DNA of 38,252 nt from Dehalococcoidia bacterium (lineage in GTDB: Bacteria; Chloroflexota; Dehalococcoidia; UBA2979), in the NCBI GenBank assembly GCA_009692685.1, contig SHYS01000011.1:1-38252 (forward strand), in the 5' to 3' direction. Made by a program: the position numbers and the translations under genes. Positions 23,697 to 32,374 of this stretch are shown here, one piece after another. Under the pieces are notes generated by a model, which was not told the origin of the DNA, searched no databases, and was given only the letters and a program-made list of their open reading frames with translations. Position 1 is the stretch's first letter. Each line of letters starts with the position of its first letter.

Positions 23697-24485
23697 ATGG
23701 CCGACATCGACGTCAGCATCGACCCCGTCCAGCACAACCGTGACGCGTGGGACCGCCTCGTCGAGCAGGGGGACGAGTGGACGTTGCTCGTGACGTCCGA
23801 GGTGATCGCGCGGGCGCAGGCGGGCGACTAGTCCGTAATGCTGATCGGGCACGAGCCCGTGGCGCGCGACTGGTTCACCGCGTCACTCGCGGGAGTCGAT
23901 ATCCTCGCGCTCGCGTCGGGGGGCGGGCAGCAGGCGCCGGTGCTCGCGGCGGCTGGCGCGCGGGTAACGGTGTTCGACAACTCGCCGAGGCAGTTGGCAC
24001 GCGACCGCGAGGTGGCGAAGCGGGACGGCCTCAATGTCTCAACTGTCCTCGGCCACATGCAAAACCTGAGCGTGTTGGCGGACGGGTCGTTCGACCTCGT
24101 CTTCAACCCGGTGTCGAACCTGTTCTGCCCCTACCTCGAACCAGTGCGGCGCGTGGGCTTCCGAGTGCTCCGCCCGGGCGGGACGCTGCTCGCGGGGTTC
24201 ATGGACCCCGACCTGTTCGTCTTCGACCGCGACGCCGAGGACAACCGGGGCGAACTCGTGGTGCGACACGCGCTGCCGTATTCCGACCTCACGTATTTGA
24301 GCGAAGAGGAGCGGCTGCGCCTCGGTGTGCCGGGGGGCGCGCTGGAGTACAGCCACTCGATGACGGCGCAGATCGGCGGGCAGGCCGCGGCCGGGTTCCA
24401 CCTCGTGGGCCTCGTGGAGGCGCCGCACCACGCGGAAATGACGCGCGCCTACATGCCGCGGGGTACTTCGCGACACGGGCGGTAA
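23697..24485 (-). other. strand note: see the plus-strand methyltransferase pseudogene at the same coordinates
   Basis: No gene is claimed on the minus strand here. The open minus-strand frames are composition shadows of the plus-strand methyltransferase. Confidence 0.3.
23697..24485 (+). pseudogene. class I SAM methyltransferase interrupted by an amber codon
   Basis: Reads MADIDVSIDPVQHNRDAWDRLVEQGDEWT... then RAQAGD-TAG-SVMLIGHEPVARDWF and continues through the SAM-binding motif ILALASGGGQQAPVLAAAGARVTVFDNSP, DLVFNPVSNLFCPYLEPVRRVGFRVLRPGGTLLAGFMDP and a conserved C-terminal part. The stop is at 23829-23831. Relatives usually have Trp at that place (GDWSV), so TGG to TAG is the simple explanation. 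The 45-codon N-terminal part carries conserved residues, and a restart at ATG 23838 would lack it. Likely inactive, unless the base is a sequencing error. Substrate unknown. Confidence 0.85.
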
Positions 24486-24495
24486 AGCCGCGAGT

Positions 24496-25707
24496 CTAGG
24501 AGCCGAAGATCGGCCAGAGGAGCAGGCCTGCGACCCCGGCCCCCGCGACGAGATACGACTCGCGTACGCGGAACCGCCACAACAGCGCTAGCCCGACGAG
24601 CGCGATGACGGCTGTGGGCACATCGATCACCGCGCGCTGCGCCAGGAGAACGACCGCACCACCGATCGCGCCGCTGGCCGCGGCGGTGGTGCCGGCCACA
24701 AACGCCTTCAACTGACGGTTGTCGCGATGTCGCTTGAACCACGGCGCGGGAAGGATGGTGAAGAAGTAGACCGGCAGGAATATCCCGACGGCCGCCATCG
24801 ATGCTCCAGCCACACCGGCAACGAGGTACCCGATGAACGCCACCGTGATCACAACGGGCCCCGGCGTCACCAGGGCCACCGCCACCGCATCGAGAAACTG
24901 CTGCTCGCTCAGCCAGCCGAGCTCGTTGACGACTCCCTCCCGCAGGAAGGGGAGGATCGCGAGGCCACTACCGAAGACGAACGTGCCCGCCTTCGTGAAG
25001 AAGAGCAAGATCTGGACGAGCACGTGCACGTCACCACTCGAAGCATCTGCCTGAAGCAGTGTCTGTTCGAGGAGCCAGATGAGCACGGCGCCACCTACGC
25101 AGGCCGCCGACAGGACAACCCCTCGAGTAGCACCGGGCCACGCTCGAATGAGCGCCACGAGCAGGCCAGCGAGGATGAAGAGGACGGCGAGTTCCGCACC
25201 AGACCAGACGGTCGCTCCGAACAGTGCCGTGAATACACCCCAGAGCAGCGGATCCCGCTTGTTCGTACCAACACCGAGCCGGTAGGCCGCCATCGCAATG
25301 ATCGAGATCACTGCTGCGCCGACGCCGTAGAAGAACGCCTGCATCCACGGCAGCCCCCCGAAGGCGACGTAGGCAATGCTCAGTGCTAGGACCATCAAGA
25401 ACGATGGGAGGACGAAGGCAACACCCACCAGCGTGGCCCCCAGGATGCCGCCCTGAAAGTAGCCAATCGCCATCGCGGTCTGGGCGGCCAGCGGGCCCGG
25501 CATGATCTGGGCGAGGGCCAGCGACAGGTGGTACGTGTCCTCGTCGAGCGTCTTCCGGTCTTCGACCAGGTCGCGTCGCATGTAGCCAACGAGAGCGGCG
25601 GGCCCACCAAAGCCGATGGTCCCGAGCTTCGCGAAGTAGATGACGAGGTCGCGAAGCCCCCAGGTTGCCGTTTCGGCGACTGCTGGCTGATTGGCCTCAT
25701 CTGTCAT
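24496..25707 (-). CDS. chrA: chromate transporter, two-domain ChrA family
   Basis: 403 aa, about 10-12 membrane segments. Two homologous CHR domains: FAKLGTIGFGGPAALVGYMRRDLV with LAQIMPGPLAAQTAMAIGY, then FFTKAGTFVFGSGLAILPFLREGVV with ALVTPGPVVITVAFIGYLVAG. Chromate transporters export CrO4(2-) or move sulfate-like anions across the inner membrane. The start is at MTDEANQPAVAE; longer in-frame readings extend into the divergent MBL gene. The methyltransferase relic lies 10 bp from its 3' end on the other strand. Confidence 0.93.
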   Translation of the reverse strand: MTDEANQPAVAETATWGLRDLVIYFAKLGTIGFGGPAALVGYMRRDLVEDRKTLDEDTYHLSLALAQIMPGPLAAQTAMAIGYFQGGILGATLVGVAFVLPSFLMVLALSIAYVAFGGLPWMQAFFYGVGAAVISIIAMAAYRLGVGTNKRDPLLWGVFTALFGATVWSGAELAVLFILAGLLVALIRAWPGATRGVVLSAACVGGAVLIWLLEQTLLQADASSGDVHVLVQILLFFTKAGTFVFGSGLAILPFLREGVVNELGWLSEQQFLDAVAVALVTPGPVVITVAFIGYLVAGVAGASMAAVGIFLPVYFFTILPAPWFKRHRDNRQLKAFVAGTTAAASGAIGGAVVLLAQRAVIDVPTAVIALVGLALLWRFRVRESYLVAGAGVAGLLLWPIFGS

Positions 25708-25846
25708 GGAGATTCCCGGGCGTACTGTAGCGCGACCTTCATCAACCATTACCCCTGTACCCATCGCCCGGCATACCATCGATTTCTGGCGCGACCTCCC
25801 GAGGGCCCTCGACGGGCCTGGGCGCGCACTGGCGGATGGAGCACCT

Positions 25847-27007
25847 GTGCCTGACTTCGAGGTGACCACGCTTGAGCCGCCGCGCGAGATTGTGCCGGGG
25901 CTCTGGCGACTGCGGACGCCGATGACCTCGGACGCGCTGCCGTGGATCATGCCCTACGCCTTCGCTGGCAAGCACGGCGTCACGCTGTTCGACTCCGGCT
26001 ACGGGACACCCGACGCCGAAGCCGCACTCACGGCGCAACTGAAGGCAATCGGCTACGCGCCCTCCGATGTGCAGCGGCTGATCGTCTCGCACGCGCACCC
26101 AGACCACCTCGGGCTCGCCCACTGGCTGAAGCAGCAGGCGCCCGGCTGCGAGGTGGCGATGCTGGGCCGCGAGGTCGAGTGGTTCAAGAACAGCCACCGC
26201 GGCGACGAGGACTGGATGGCGCGTCATCGTGCCTGGATGCAGCGCCACGGCGTGACCGCGGAAGAACTCGAGCGCGGGCGCTCGGAGGAGCGCGGCGGGC
26301 CCCCGTGGGAGAGCAAGCAGCGCGAAGAGGCGCGTGCCGCCCGCGCGGCAGCGAAGGCGGCAAAGGCCGCCGCTGTCGCGGAGGGCGCGCACCCGGACGC
26401 AGCGACCGAGACCGAGCGTCGCTCCTGGCACATGCGGATCGAGGCCAACCGGCTCCTGGTCGACGGCGAAGCGATCGAGTTCGATAGGTGGCGTGTCCTG
26501 TCGGTGTGGACGCCGGGGCACACGCCCGGGCACCTCTGCGCCTACCTCCCGGAGCACCGCCTCACGTTCACGGGCGACCACGTGCTCTCACGCATCACTC
26601 CGAACGTCTCGCTCTCCGAGGAGGACGAGGCCGCGGGCCGAAACCCTCTACGCGAATTCCTCGCCTCACTGAAGAAAGTCGCCGACCTCGACACCGGACT
26701 CGCGCTGCCGGCGCACGAGGAACTGATCGAGGACCTCCCGGAGCGCTGCCGTGTGATCGCGGACCACCACGAGCACCGCCTGCACGAAGCGCTCGACGCC
26801 ATCGATAGCGTCGAGGGTGGGCGGCCGTCAGCCGTGCAGATCGCGGAACGCGTGACGTGGAACCGCCCGTATTCGACGTTCAGCATGATGAAGCGACGCA
26901 GCGCGATCGGCGAGACGCTGGCCCACCTCGACCTCCTGCGGGAGGACGGGCGCCTGCTGATGCACGAGGCCGAGGACGGCACCGTGCGCTGGGAGCGCAC
27001 GCGTTAG
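25847..27007 (+). CDS. MBL-fold hydrolase, LACTB2-like with charged insertion
   Basis: 386 aa from a GTG with GGAG 6-9 nt upstream. Metal motifs VSHAHPDHLGLA, VWTPGHTPGHLCAYLP, LTFTGDHVLSRITP and ALPAHEELIED. A long insertion at roughly residues 120-205 (EDWMARHRAWMQRH... to the Ala/Lys-rich EARAARAAAKAAKAAAVAEG) separates the first metal motifs from the second half. The C-terminal part (RLHEALDAIDSVEGGRPSAVQIAERVTWNRPY... to the end) is the winged-helix segment seen in LACTB2-type proteins. A start up to 52 codons upstream is possible but overlaps the chrA promoter. Substrate unknown. Confidence 0.86.
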   Translation: MPDFEVTTLEPPREIVPGLWRLRTPMTSDALPWIMPYAFAGKHGVTLFDSGYGTPDAEAALTAQLKAIGYAPSDVQRLIVSHAHPDHLGLAHWLKQQAPGCEVAMLGREVEWFKNSHRGDEDWMARHRAWMQRHGVTAEELERGRSEERGGPPWESKQREEARAARAAAKAAKAAAVAEGAHPDAATETERRSWHMRIEANRLLVDGEAIEFDRWRVLSVWTPGHTPGHLCAYLPEHRLTFTGDHVLSRITPNVSLSEEDEAAGRNPLREFLASLKKVADLDTGLALPAHEELIEDLPERCRVIADHHEHRLHEALDAIDSVEGGRPSAVQIAERVTWNRPYSTFSMMKRRSAIGETLAHLDLLREDGRLLMHEAEDGTVRWERTR

Positions 27008-27014
27008 AGCCGGC

Positions 27015-27410
27015 TCACCCGCTCGCGGCGACCGCCGCCTTCAGCCATCGAGTGATCGCCACGGGGTCGATGTCGGAGACGGCGCGGACCTTCAAGGCAC
27101 GGTTGCCTTTGCCCTCGCCTTCGAGGCGACCGGTGGGGTCGATCAGCACCTCGGGCGGCGCGAAGAAGTTGATCGTGACGTGTTCCTTGAACGCAGCCAT
27201 CGAGGTGATGTTCTTGCCGTTGACGAGGTCGAACGGCGCGCCCCACTTGAGTGCGGGCTGCGCGTCCGGGATCGCCTTCAGCGCGACGGAGCGCAACCGA
27301 TCGAGCAGCGCTCGGTCGCTCGGCTTCTGGGTGGCGAAGTAGGCGTCCACCGCGGCGCTCGAGGCTGAGGTCGGAGCGACAGCCTTCGCGGCGGGCTTCG
27401 ACGGAACCAT
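27015..27410 (-). CDS. DUF1801/YdhG-like protein
   Basis: 131 aa soluble protein. VDAYFATQKPSDRALLDRLRSVALKAIPDAQPALKWGAPFDLVNGKNITSMAAFKEHVTINFFAPP matches the DUF1801 pattern: a helical N-terminal part, then the P-x-W/Y-G-x-P and H-containing strands. The first about 18 residues (SKPAAKAVAPTSAS) are low-complexity. It follows the second M16 gene after a 23-bp gap on the same strand. Function unknown. Confidence 0.8.
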   Translation of the reverse strand: MVPSKPAAKAVAPTSASSAAVDAYFATQKPSDRALLDRLRSVALKAIPDAQPALKWGAPFDLVNGKNITSMAAFKEHVTINFFAPPEVLIDPTGRLEGEGKGNRALKVRAVSDIDPVAITRWLKAAVAASG

Positions 27411-27433
27411 TTACGAATTCCTTCGGGGTGCGG

Positions 27434-28717
27434 CTACGCGCCGTGGAGGATGGCGTCGAGGCGGTCGGGGGAGGCCGACGGGCCGACGACGGCGAGCGAG
27501 AACTTCGCGTCCGAGAACACGCGCGCGGCCACGCGCTGGACGTCTGCGGCGGTGATGGCGCGCAGGCGCTCGACCGTGACGTCGAGGGGCTCGATGGCGC
27601 CGTCCTGGAGCAGTTGGCCGCCGAAGCGCTGCGCGAACGACATCGGCGTTTCGAGGCCGAGGCGGAACGAGCCGGCGGCATAGTCCTTCGTGCGCGTCAG
27701 TTCCTCGGGGCTCATCGGCTCCGAGGCGATGCGCTGGAGTTCGCCGATGATCACCTGGAGCGCTTCCTCCTGATGCTCACGCGTCACTCCTGCACTCACG
27801 GACACAGAGCCGATATCGCGGTAGCGCGACGACCCAGAGCCGACGGAGTACGCAAGACCTCGACGTTCACGCACCTCGGTGAAGAGGCGGCTGGACATGC
27901 CTCGGCCGAGGGCCGTGTTCATGATGTCGAGCGCGTACTTGTCCGGGTCGCTCCGCCCGATGCCGAGGATCGCGAGCGAGAGGTTGCACTGCTCGATCTC
28001 GCGCTCGTCAATGCGGATGTAATCGGGCGGCCGCTCGGGCTTCGCGATGTCGCGCTCGATCACCTCGCCCGACGCCCAGTCGCCGAACTGCCGGCCCGCG
28101 AAGTCGATGACCCGCGCGGCATCGACGTTGCCGGCGATCGAGAGGACGGCGTTCTGGGGGTGGTAGTGCGTCGCCATATGCGAGAAGAAGTCGTCGCGGT
28201 GCATCGTGCCGACCGTGTCCAGCGTGCCGCCGATCGGCCAGCCGATCGGCTGGTCGCCATAGGTGGCCTCCGAGATCAGTTCGCTCACCCAGTTCCCCGG
28301 TGAGTCCTTCGCGCGACGCAACTCCTGTTGCACGACCGTGCGCTCACGCTCGACCTCGACTGTCTCCATCAGCGAGCGCTGGAGCATGTCGGCGAGCACA
28401 TCGAGGCCGGTCTCGACGCGCTCGTACGGGAGGTTGTTCCAGTAGCAGGTGACTTCTTTGGTGGTGAACGCGTTCAGGCCGCCGCCCGCGCCCTCAATCG
28501 CCTCGGAGATCATCGCGGCGGTCGGGCGACGAGTCGTGCCTTTGAAGAGCATGTGCTCGATATAGTGCGAGAGGCCGTTGGTCGTCGGCGTCTCGTCGCG
28601 GGAACCGACGCCCACCCAGAGGGAGACGGCGGCGCTTTGAGCGGTGGGAATGGGCGTCACCACGACTCGAAGGCCATTCGGGAGGGTCGTGATCGTCCAG
28701 TTGTTTGCCACGATCAC
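27434..28717 (-). CDS. M16 family zinc metallopeptidase, second copy
   Basis: 427 aa from GTG 28717. Zinc motif LSHYIEHMLFKGT with distal Glu in AFTTKEVTCYWNNL, so the catalytic set is complete. The C-terminal domain has NAVLSIAGNVD and the pocket region SSRLFTEVRERRGLAYSVGSG. Close relative of the peptidase at 21902 but clearly diverged. Either GTG 28717 or GTG 28711 fits; the longer reading to 28741 would start inside a -10-like TACTGT. Divergent from the aldehyde oxidoreductase. Confidence 0.92.
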   Translation of the reverse strand: MIVANNWTITTLPNGLRVVVTPIPTAQSAAVSLWVGVGSRDETPTTNGLSHYIEHMLFKGTTRRPTAAMISEAIEGAGGGLNAFTTKEVTCYWNNLPYERVETGLDVLADMLQRSLMETVEVERERTVVQQELRRAKDSPGNWVSELISEATYGDQPIGWPIGGTLDTVGTMHRDDFFSHMATHYHPQNAVLSIAGNVDAARVIDFAGRQFGDWASGEVIERDIAKPERPPDYIRIDEREIEQCNLSLAILGIGRSDPDKYALDIMNTALGRGMSSRLFTEVRERRGLAYSVGSGSSRYRDIGSVSVSAGVTREHQEEALQVIIGELQRIASEPMSPEELTRTKDYAAGSFRLGLETPMSFAQRFGGQLLQDGAIEPLDVTVERLRAITAADVQRVAARVFSDAKFSLAVVGPSASPDRLDAILHGA

Positions 28718-28759
28718 GTCCGTTCTGAGCCGCGCGCCCACAGTATCCGGCGCGATACC

Positions 28760-28788
28760 TACAAACCGTACGTGACAAGCGGTATAAA
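28760..28788 (+). promoter_or_regulatory. putative promoter of the aldehyde oxidoreductase gene
   Basis: TACAAA, a 17-nt spacer, then TATAAA, about 45 bp before the start codon in the divergent gap. Confidence 0.4.
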
Positions 28789-28833
28789 GGGCACCCGCTA
28801 CTGCCCTGCCGTGGTAGCTGGTAGGAGGTCGGT

Positions 28834-30705
28834 ATGTCTGAGCGCGCCTTCAATGGTCGCATCCTGAACGTCAACCTGACCACCGGCCAGCACTGGGTCG
28901 AGGAACTGCCGGAGTCGATGTACCGGGACCACCTCGGCGGTTACGGCCTCGGCGCCCGCCTGCTGTTCGACCGCATCCCCGCCGGCGCAGAGCCGCTCGG
29001 CCCGGACAACGTCCTAGGGTTCATGCCGGGGCTGCTCACCGGCACCCCCCTCTTCGGCCAGCGCTTCCAGGTCGTCTGCAAGTCGCCGAAGAACGGCGGA
29101 TGGGGTGACGCCAACTGCGGCGGCGACTTCGGCCCCAGCCTGAAGTTCACCGGCTATGACGCCCTCCTCGTCTACGGCCAGGCCACGAAGCCCTCCTACA
29201 TCTATATCGACGACACCACCGTCGAGGTGCGCGACGCAGCCCCCTACTGGGGTGGCCTCGCGATCGACACCGAAGACCGGCTGAAGGACGAACTGGGGAA
29301 GAAGATCTCCGTCGCCCTGATCGGGCCTGCGGGCGAGAAATTGTCGATCATGTCCGGCATCGCGAACGAGCGGGGGCGCCTCGCAGCACGCTCCGGCGTG
29401 GGCGCGGTCATGGGCTCGAAGATGCTGAAGGCCGTCATCGTGAAGCCTGAGAAGAAGATCATGGCGCAGACGAAGGACGTCCTGCAGACCGTGAAGTCGA
29501 GCCTCCAGGGGTTCAACCAGGCCTCGAAGACCTTCTTCACAACGTTCGGCACCACCGGCATCACGGCGAACTCCGCAATCAACGGTGACGCACCCGTGCT
29601 CAACTGGGGGGGCGTCGGCGTCGTCGACCTCGTGGACCGCATGTCGATGGCGAACATGAACGGGCCGACCGTCAACGCCAGCATGGAGAAGAAGTACGCC
29701 TGCTGGCACTGCCCCGTCGCCTGCGGTGCCGAGTCCGTGGACGGCTCTGACCGCGGCGAGTTCGCCTTCCCGAAGCACACCCACCGCCCGGAGTACGAGA
29801 CGATGGGTGCCTTCGGCGTGATGAACGGCGTCAACGACACGGACGCGATGATCGCCATCAACCACTGGTGCAACCAGTACGGCCTCGACACCATCTCGAC
29901 CGGCGCCACGATCTCGTTCGCCATCGAGTGCTACACGGCCGGCCTCCTCACCAAAGAGGACACGGACGGCCTCGACCTCACCTGGGCGAACGCGTCGGCT
30001 GTCTTGAAGGCCCTGCACGCGATCGGCAACCGTGAGGGCAACCTCGGCGAGTTGCTCGCGGACGGGACGCGGATCGCGGCGCAGAAGATCGGGCGTAACG
30101 CTGGCGACTACGTCACCTCGATCGACGGCGAAGAGCCACCGATGCACGACCCGAAGCTCGATGTGGGCTTCGCCGCCTCGTACGCCCTCGACCCCACGCC
30201 AGCGCGGCATACCCTGTGGTCCCCGGGTAAGGCGAGCAAGTTCCCGACGATGAAGCAGGGCCCGAAGGACCGCCGCGCGACGGACGAGCGCGGCCCGCAG
30301 TTGAAGGCCGCGCACGAGCAGGCCCACGTCATGAACAGCGCAGGCATGTGTTACTTCATATACACGATGTCCCCGACCGACCGCATCCCTGAGTGGATCA
30401 ACCTCGTCACCGGCTGGGACACCACGCACGAGGAACTCGACATCGCCGGTGAGCGGATCGCTAACCTACGGATGGCGTTCGCGGTGAAGCACGGGAACAA
30501 CCCCGCTGCTCGCACCGTCCCCGGCCGCATCCTCGGCAGCCCGCCGCAGGCCGCCGGCCCGCACGAGGGCGTCACGGTTGACCTCGAAACGATGAAGAAC
30601 GACTGGTTCGGCGAGGCCGGCTGGGACACGAAAACCAGCAAGCCGAGCCGCGCGAAGTTGGAGTCGCTCGGCCTGAAGGACGTCGCGGACGCCCTCGCGG
30701 TCTAG
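28834..30705 (+). CDS. aldehyde:ferredoxin oxidoreductase (tungsten/molybdenum-pterin)
   Basis: 623 aa, full family length. The N-terminal GRILNVNLTTGQHWVEELPESMYRDHLGGYGLGARLLFD is the AOR start. The [4Fe-4S] cluster ligands are Cys290, Cys293 and Cys297 (CWHCPVAC), with a fourth, Cys506, in NSAGMCYFIY. The pterin contact DxxGLD-type motif appears as NQYGLDTISTG. AORs oxidise aldehydes to acids with ferredoxin, or run in reverse; they need a bis-pterin W or Mo cofactor. AGGAGG lies just before the ATG. No ferredoxin, MoaD or cofactor gene is adjacent, so the electron partner is elsewhere. A 28-nt palindrome terminates the gene. Substrate range cannot be read. Confidence 0.95.
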   Translation: MSERAFNGRILNVNLTTGQHWVEELPESMYRDHLGGYGLGARLLFDRIPAGAEPLGPDNVLGFMPGLLTGTPLFGQRFQVVCKSPKNGGWGDANCGGDFGPSLKFTGYDALLVYGQATKPSYIYIDDTTVEVRDAAPYWGGLAIDTEDRLKDELGKKISVALIGPAGEKLSIMSGIANERGRLAARSGVGAVMGSKMLKAVIVKPEKKIMAQTKDVLQTVKSSLQGFNQASKTFFTTFGTTGITANSAINGDAPVLNWGGVGVVDLVDRMSMANMNGPTVNASMEKKYACWHCPVACGAESVDGSDRGEFAFPKHTHRPEYETMGAFGVMNGVNDTDAMIAINHWCNQYGLDTISTGATISFAIECYTAGLLTKEDTDGLDLTWANASAVLKALHAIGNREGNLGELLADGTRIAAQKIGRNAGDYVTSIDGEEPPMHDPKLDVGFAASYALDPTPARHTLWSPGKASKFPTMKQGPKDRRATDERGPQLKAAHEQAHVMNSAGMCYFIYTMSPTDRIPEWINLVTGWDTTHEELDIAGERIANLRMAFAVKHGNNPAARTVPGRILGSPPQAAGPHEGVTVDLETMKNDWFGEAGWDTKTSKPSRAKLESLGLKDVADALAV

Positions 30706-30727
30706 CGGATGACCCTAGAATCGCACA

Positions 30728-30755
30728 CAATGCCCCGCCGATCGGCGGGGCATTG
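30728..30755. terminator. 28-nt perfect palindrome after the oxidoreductase gene
   Basis: CAATGCCCCGCC-GATC-GGCGGGGCATTG: a 12-bp stem with a 4-nt loop that is itself self-complementary. It starts 22 bp past the stop and ends before the ribosome-binding site of the next gene. It has no long U-tract. Confidence 0.65.
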
Positions 30756-30776
30756 TCCTGGAACGGGAGAGCGACC

Positions 30777-31346
30777 ATGCCCGAAATCGACACCGACGGT
30801 GCCATCAGAGCCTTCATCTCCGACGCACACGCGATCGTGGCGCAGCATGGCGGGCAGGTGAACGACGCATCACTCGCCGACATCGCGCACCGCATGAAGG
30901 AGATCGCACGGTGGAAGAACCTCGAAGCGCTCGCCGATGCGGCACGAGCGCGTGGCGAGCGGCTGTATAGCGAGCCGGGTGGCGGATTCCAACTGATGCT
31001 CGCGCACTTCCCCGCCACCACGGCAGTCCACACGCACGGCGCGTGGGGCGTGATGGCCGCCCACAAGGGCACCGAGTGGTACCGGCAGTATGTCCGTGAG
31101 GACGACGGCAGCGCCGAGGGCGAAGCGCGCCTGAAACTCGTCCGTGAGGTGCGCATCGAGCCGGGGGACATCGGCTGGTGGTACTCGCCGCCCGACGACA
31201 TCCATCAGCAGGTCCCGGACGAGGGTGGGGCCTCCGAGTTGATCATGATGAGCGAGCCCCCAGCCAGCGAACGGCTGTACTTCGACCTCGACCACCACAC
31301 GTACATCCGGGACACGCCCGCCGCGCGTCATTACCCCGCGCGCTAG
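30777..31346 (+). CDS. cupin-fold metal-dependent protein (cysteine dioxygenase-like)
   Basis: 189 aa. A helical N-terminal part, then a double-stranded beta-helix with ATTAVHTHGAWGVMAAHKGTEWYRQYVR, which has the HxH...E metal pattern, and GDIGWWYSPPDDIHQQVPDEG with a later His. This is the arrangement of cysteine/thiol dioxygenase-like cupins. Substrate unknown. Start ATG has GGGAG 7-11 nt upstream. It follows the oxidoreductase, but the strong hairpin between them makes co-transcription doubtful. Confidence 0.8.
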   Translation: MPEIDTDGAIRAFISDAHAIVAQHGGQVNDASLADIAHRMKEIARWKNLEALADAARARGERLYSEPGGGFQLMLAHFPATTAVHTHGAWGVMAAHKGTEWYRQYVREDDGSAEGEARLKLVREVRIEPGDIGWWYSPPDDIHQQVPDEGGASELIMMSEPPASERLYFDLDHHTYIRDTPAARHYPAR

Positions 31347-31426
31347 TCCCGCGCGTGTGCCATCCGAGGGCTGGGGCAACGACGTCGTGGGCTAACCTCG
31401 AACCCCGCACATCGAAGGAGCCCGCG

Positions 31427-31545
31427 ATGGAAGTCACGTCGTTCAACATCAACATCACCAGCGAGCACCCGGAGCGCCTGCACTCATTCTACCGCGACGT
31501 GGTCGGGCTACCCGAAAACGATCGCAAGGATGCCTTCCTAGTCGG
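31427..31545 (+). pseudogene. VOC family protein, 5' fragment only
   Basis: AAGGAG then ATGGAAGTC: MEVTSFNINITSEHPERLHSFYRDVVGLPENDRKDAFLVG is a normal VOC N-terminus of about 40 residues. After that the frame runs antisense through the end of the neighbouring methyltransferase, giving a meaningless tail to 31723. The rest of the VOC gene (about 80-100 codons) is gone. The junction lies near 31540. Confidence 0.7.
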
Positions 31546-32274
31546 CGTCGAACGCCTCCAGTCGGTCGTGGAAGAGCGGCGGTGCGGCGTACGACATCGA
31601 GTGGACGTTCGCCAGCACGTCCTCGACCAACTGGACGAGGTCCGACCGCCCTTCGAGGTAGACCGTCTCCGGTCGCCCGAACCGCGTCCTCGCCAGCACG
31701 TCCTCATGCCGCTCGGCGGGTAGCATCCACGCCCCCTGCCCGGCTCGCCGCTTCGCCCCGAGGTACCGGTCGAGCAGCGCCTGGATCGCCTCGGAGGGAT
31801 CGGCGGGAAGCCCGGCCCCGCCGGCTGAGGGCACCCACGCACCTCGTGGCCGATCAAGGCGAGGACGCCGCCCGGCTCCAGCAGGTCATAGACCAGGTCG
31901 GCCACCGCCTCGCGATCCGTCCAGTGGAAGGACTGCGCGAACGTGATGAGCGCGGACCGCCCAAGGTCGAGCGTGCCGAGGTCTTCCGCCCGCCCGAGCA
32001 CCCACCGCAGGTTCGCCACCCCTCGATGCCCTGCGTGACGCTCGGCCTCAGCCAGCATCTCCCCGTCCGGGTCGAGCCCAACGACCTCGGCGGCGTGCAG
32101 CGCGAGATCGACTGCGACCGTCCCCGGCCCGCACCCCACATCGAGCGCCCGCCTGCCTCGGAGGTCGGCTTCGCGGGCGAGGAACTCGGGCAGGGCGCGG
32201 GAATAGGGCGGGCGGCCGCGCAGGTAGAAGGCGGCGGTGCCCGCGAAGAGCGTGGGGTCGTAAGGGGTGGTCAC
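31489..32274 (-). pseudogene. class I SAM methyltransferase, frameshifted and 3'-truncated
   Basis: MTTPYDPTLFAGTAAFYLRGRPPYSRALPEFLAREADLRGRRALDVGCGPGTVAVDLALHAAEVVGLDPDGEMLAEAERHA is a clean UbiE/ArsM-type SAM-binding N-terminus, continuing to FHWTDREAVADLVYDLLEPGGVLALIGHEV. Near 31835 the frame breaks; the second frame carries the rest (PSAGGAGLPADPSEAIQALLDRYLG... VYLEGRSDLVQLVEDVLANVHSMSYAAPPLFHDRLEAFDAD) and stops at 31538. About 30 C-terminal residues expected by comparison are missing at the VOC junction. Both a frameshift and a deletion are therefore present. Confidence 0.8.
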
Positions 32275-32374
32275 GCCGGAATCCTAAGTGTGCCAGATGC
32301 AGGTTCGACACCCCTCGGCGGAGGCGGGTAGAGTAGGGAATCCGCGAACGTCTCCCCGACGATCGGCGCCGAAC

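Noticed and set aside
21646..23831. UAG recoding (pyrrolysine or other)
   Set aside because: UAG is the normal stop of many intact genes here, including rho and glnA, and no suppressor tRNA is visible.
29014..30429. 471-codon open frame antisense to the aldehyde oxidoreductase
   Set aside because: Same shadow effect; plus strand is a full-length AOR.
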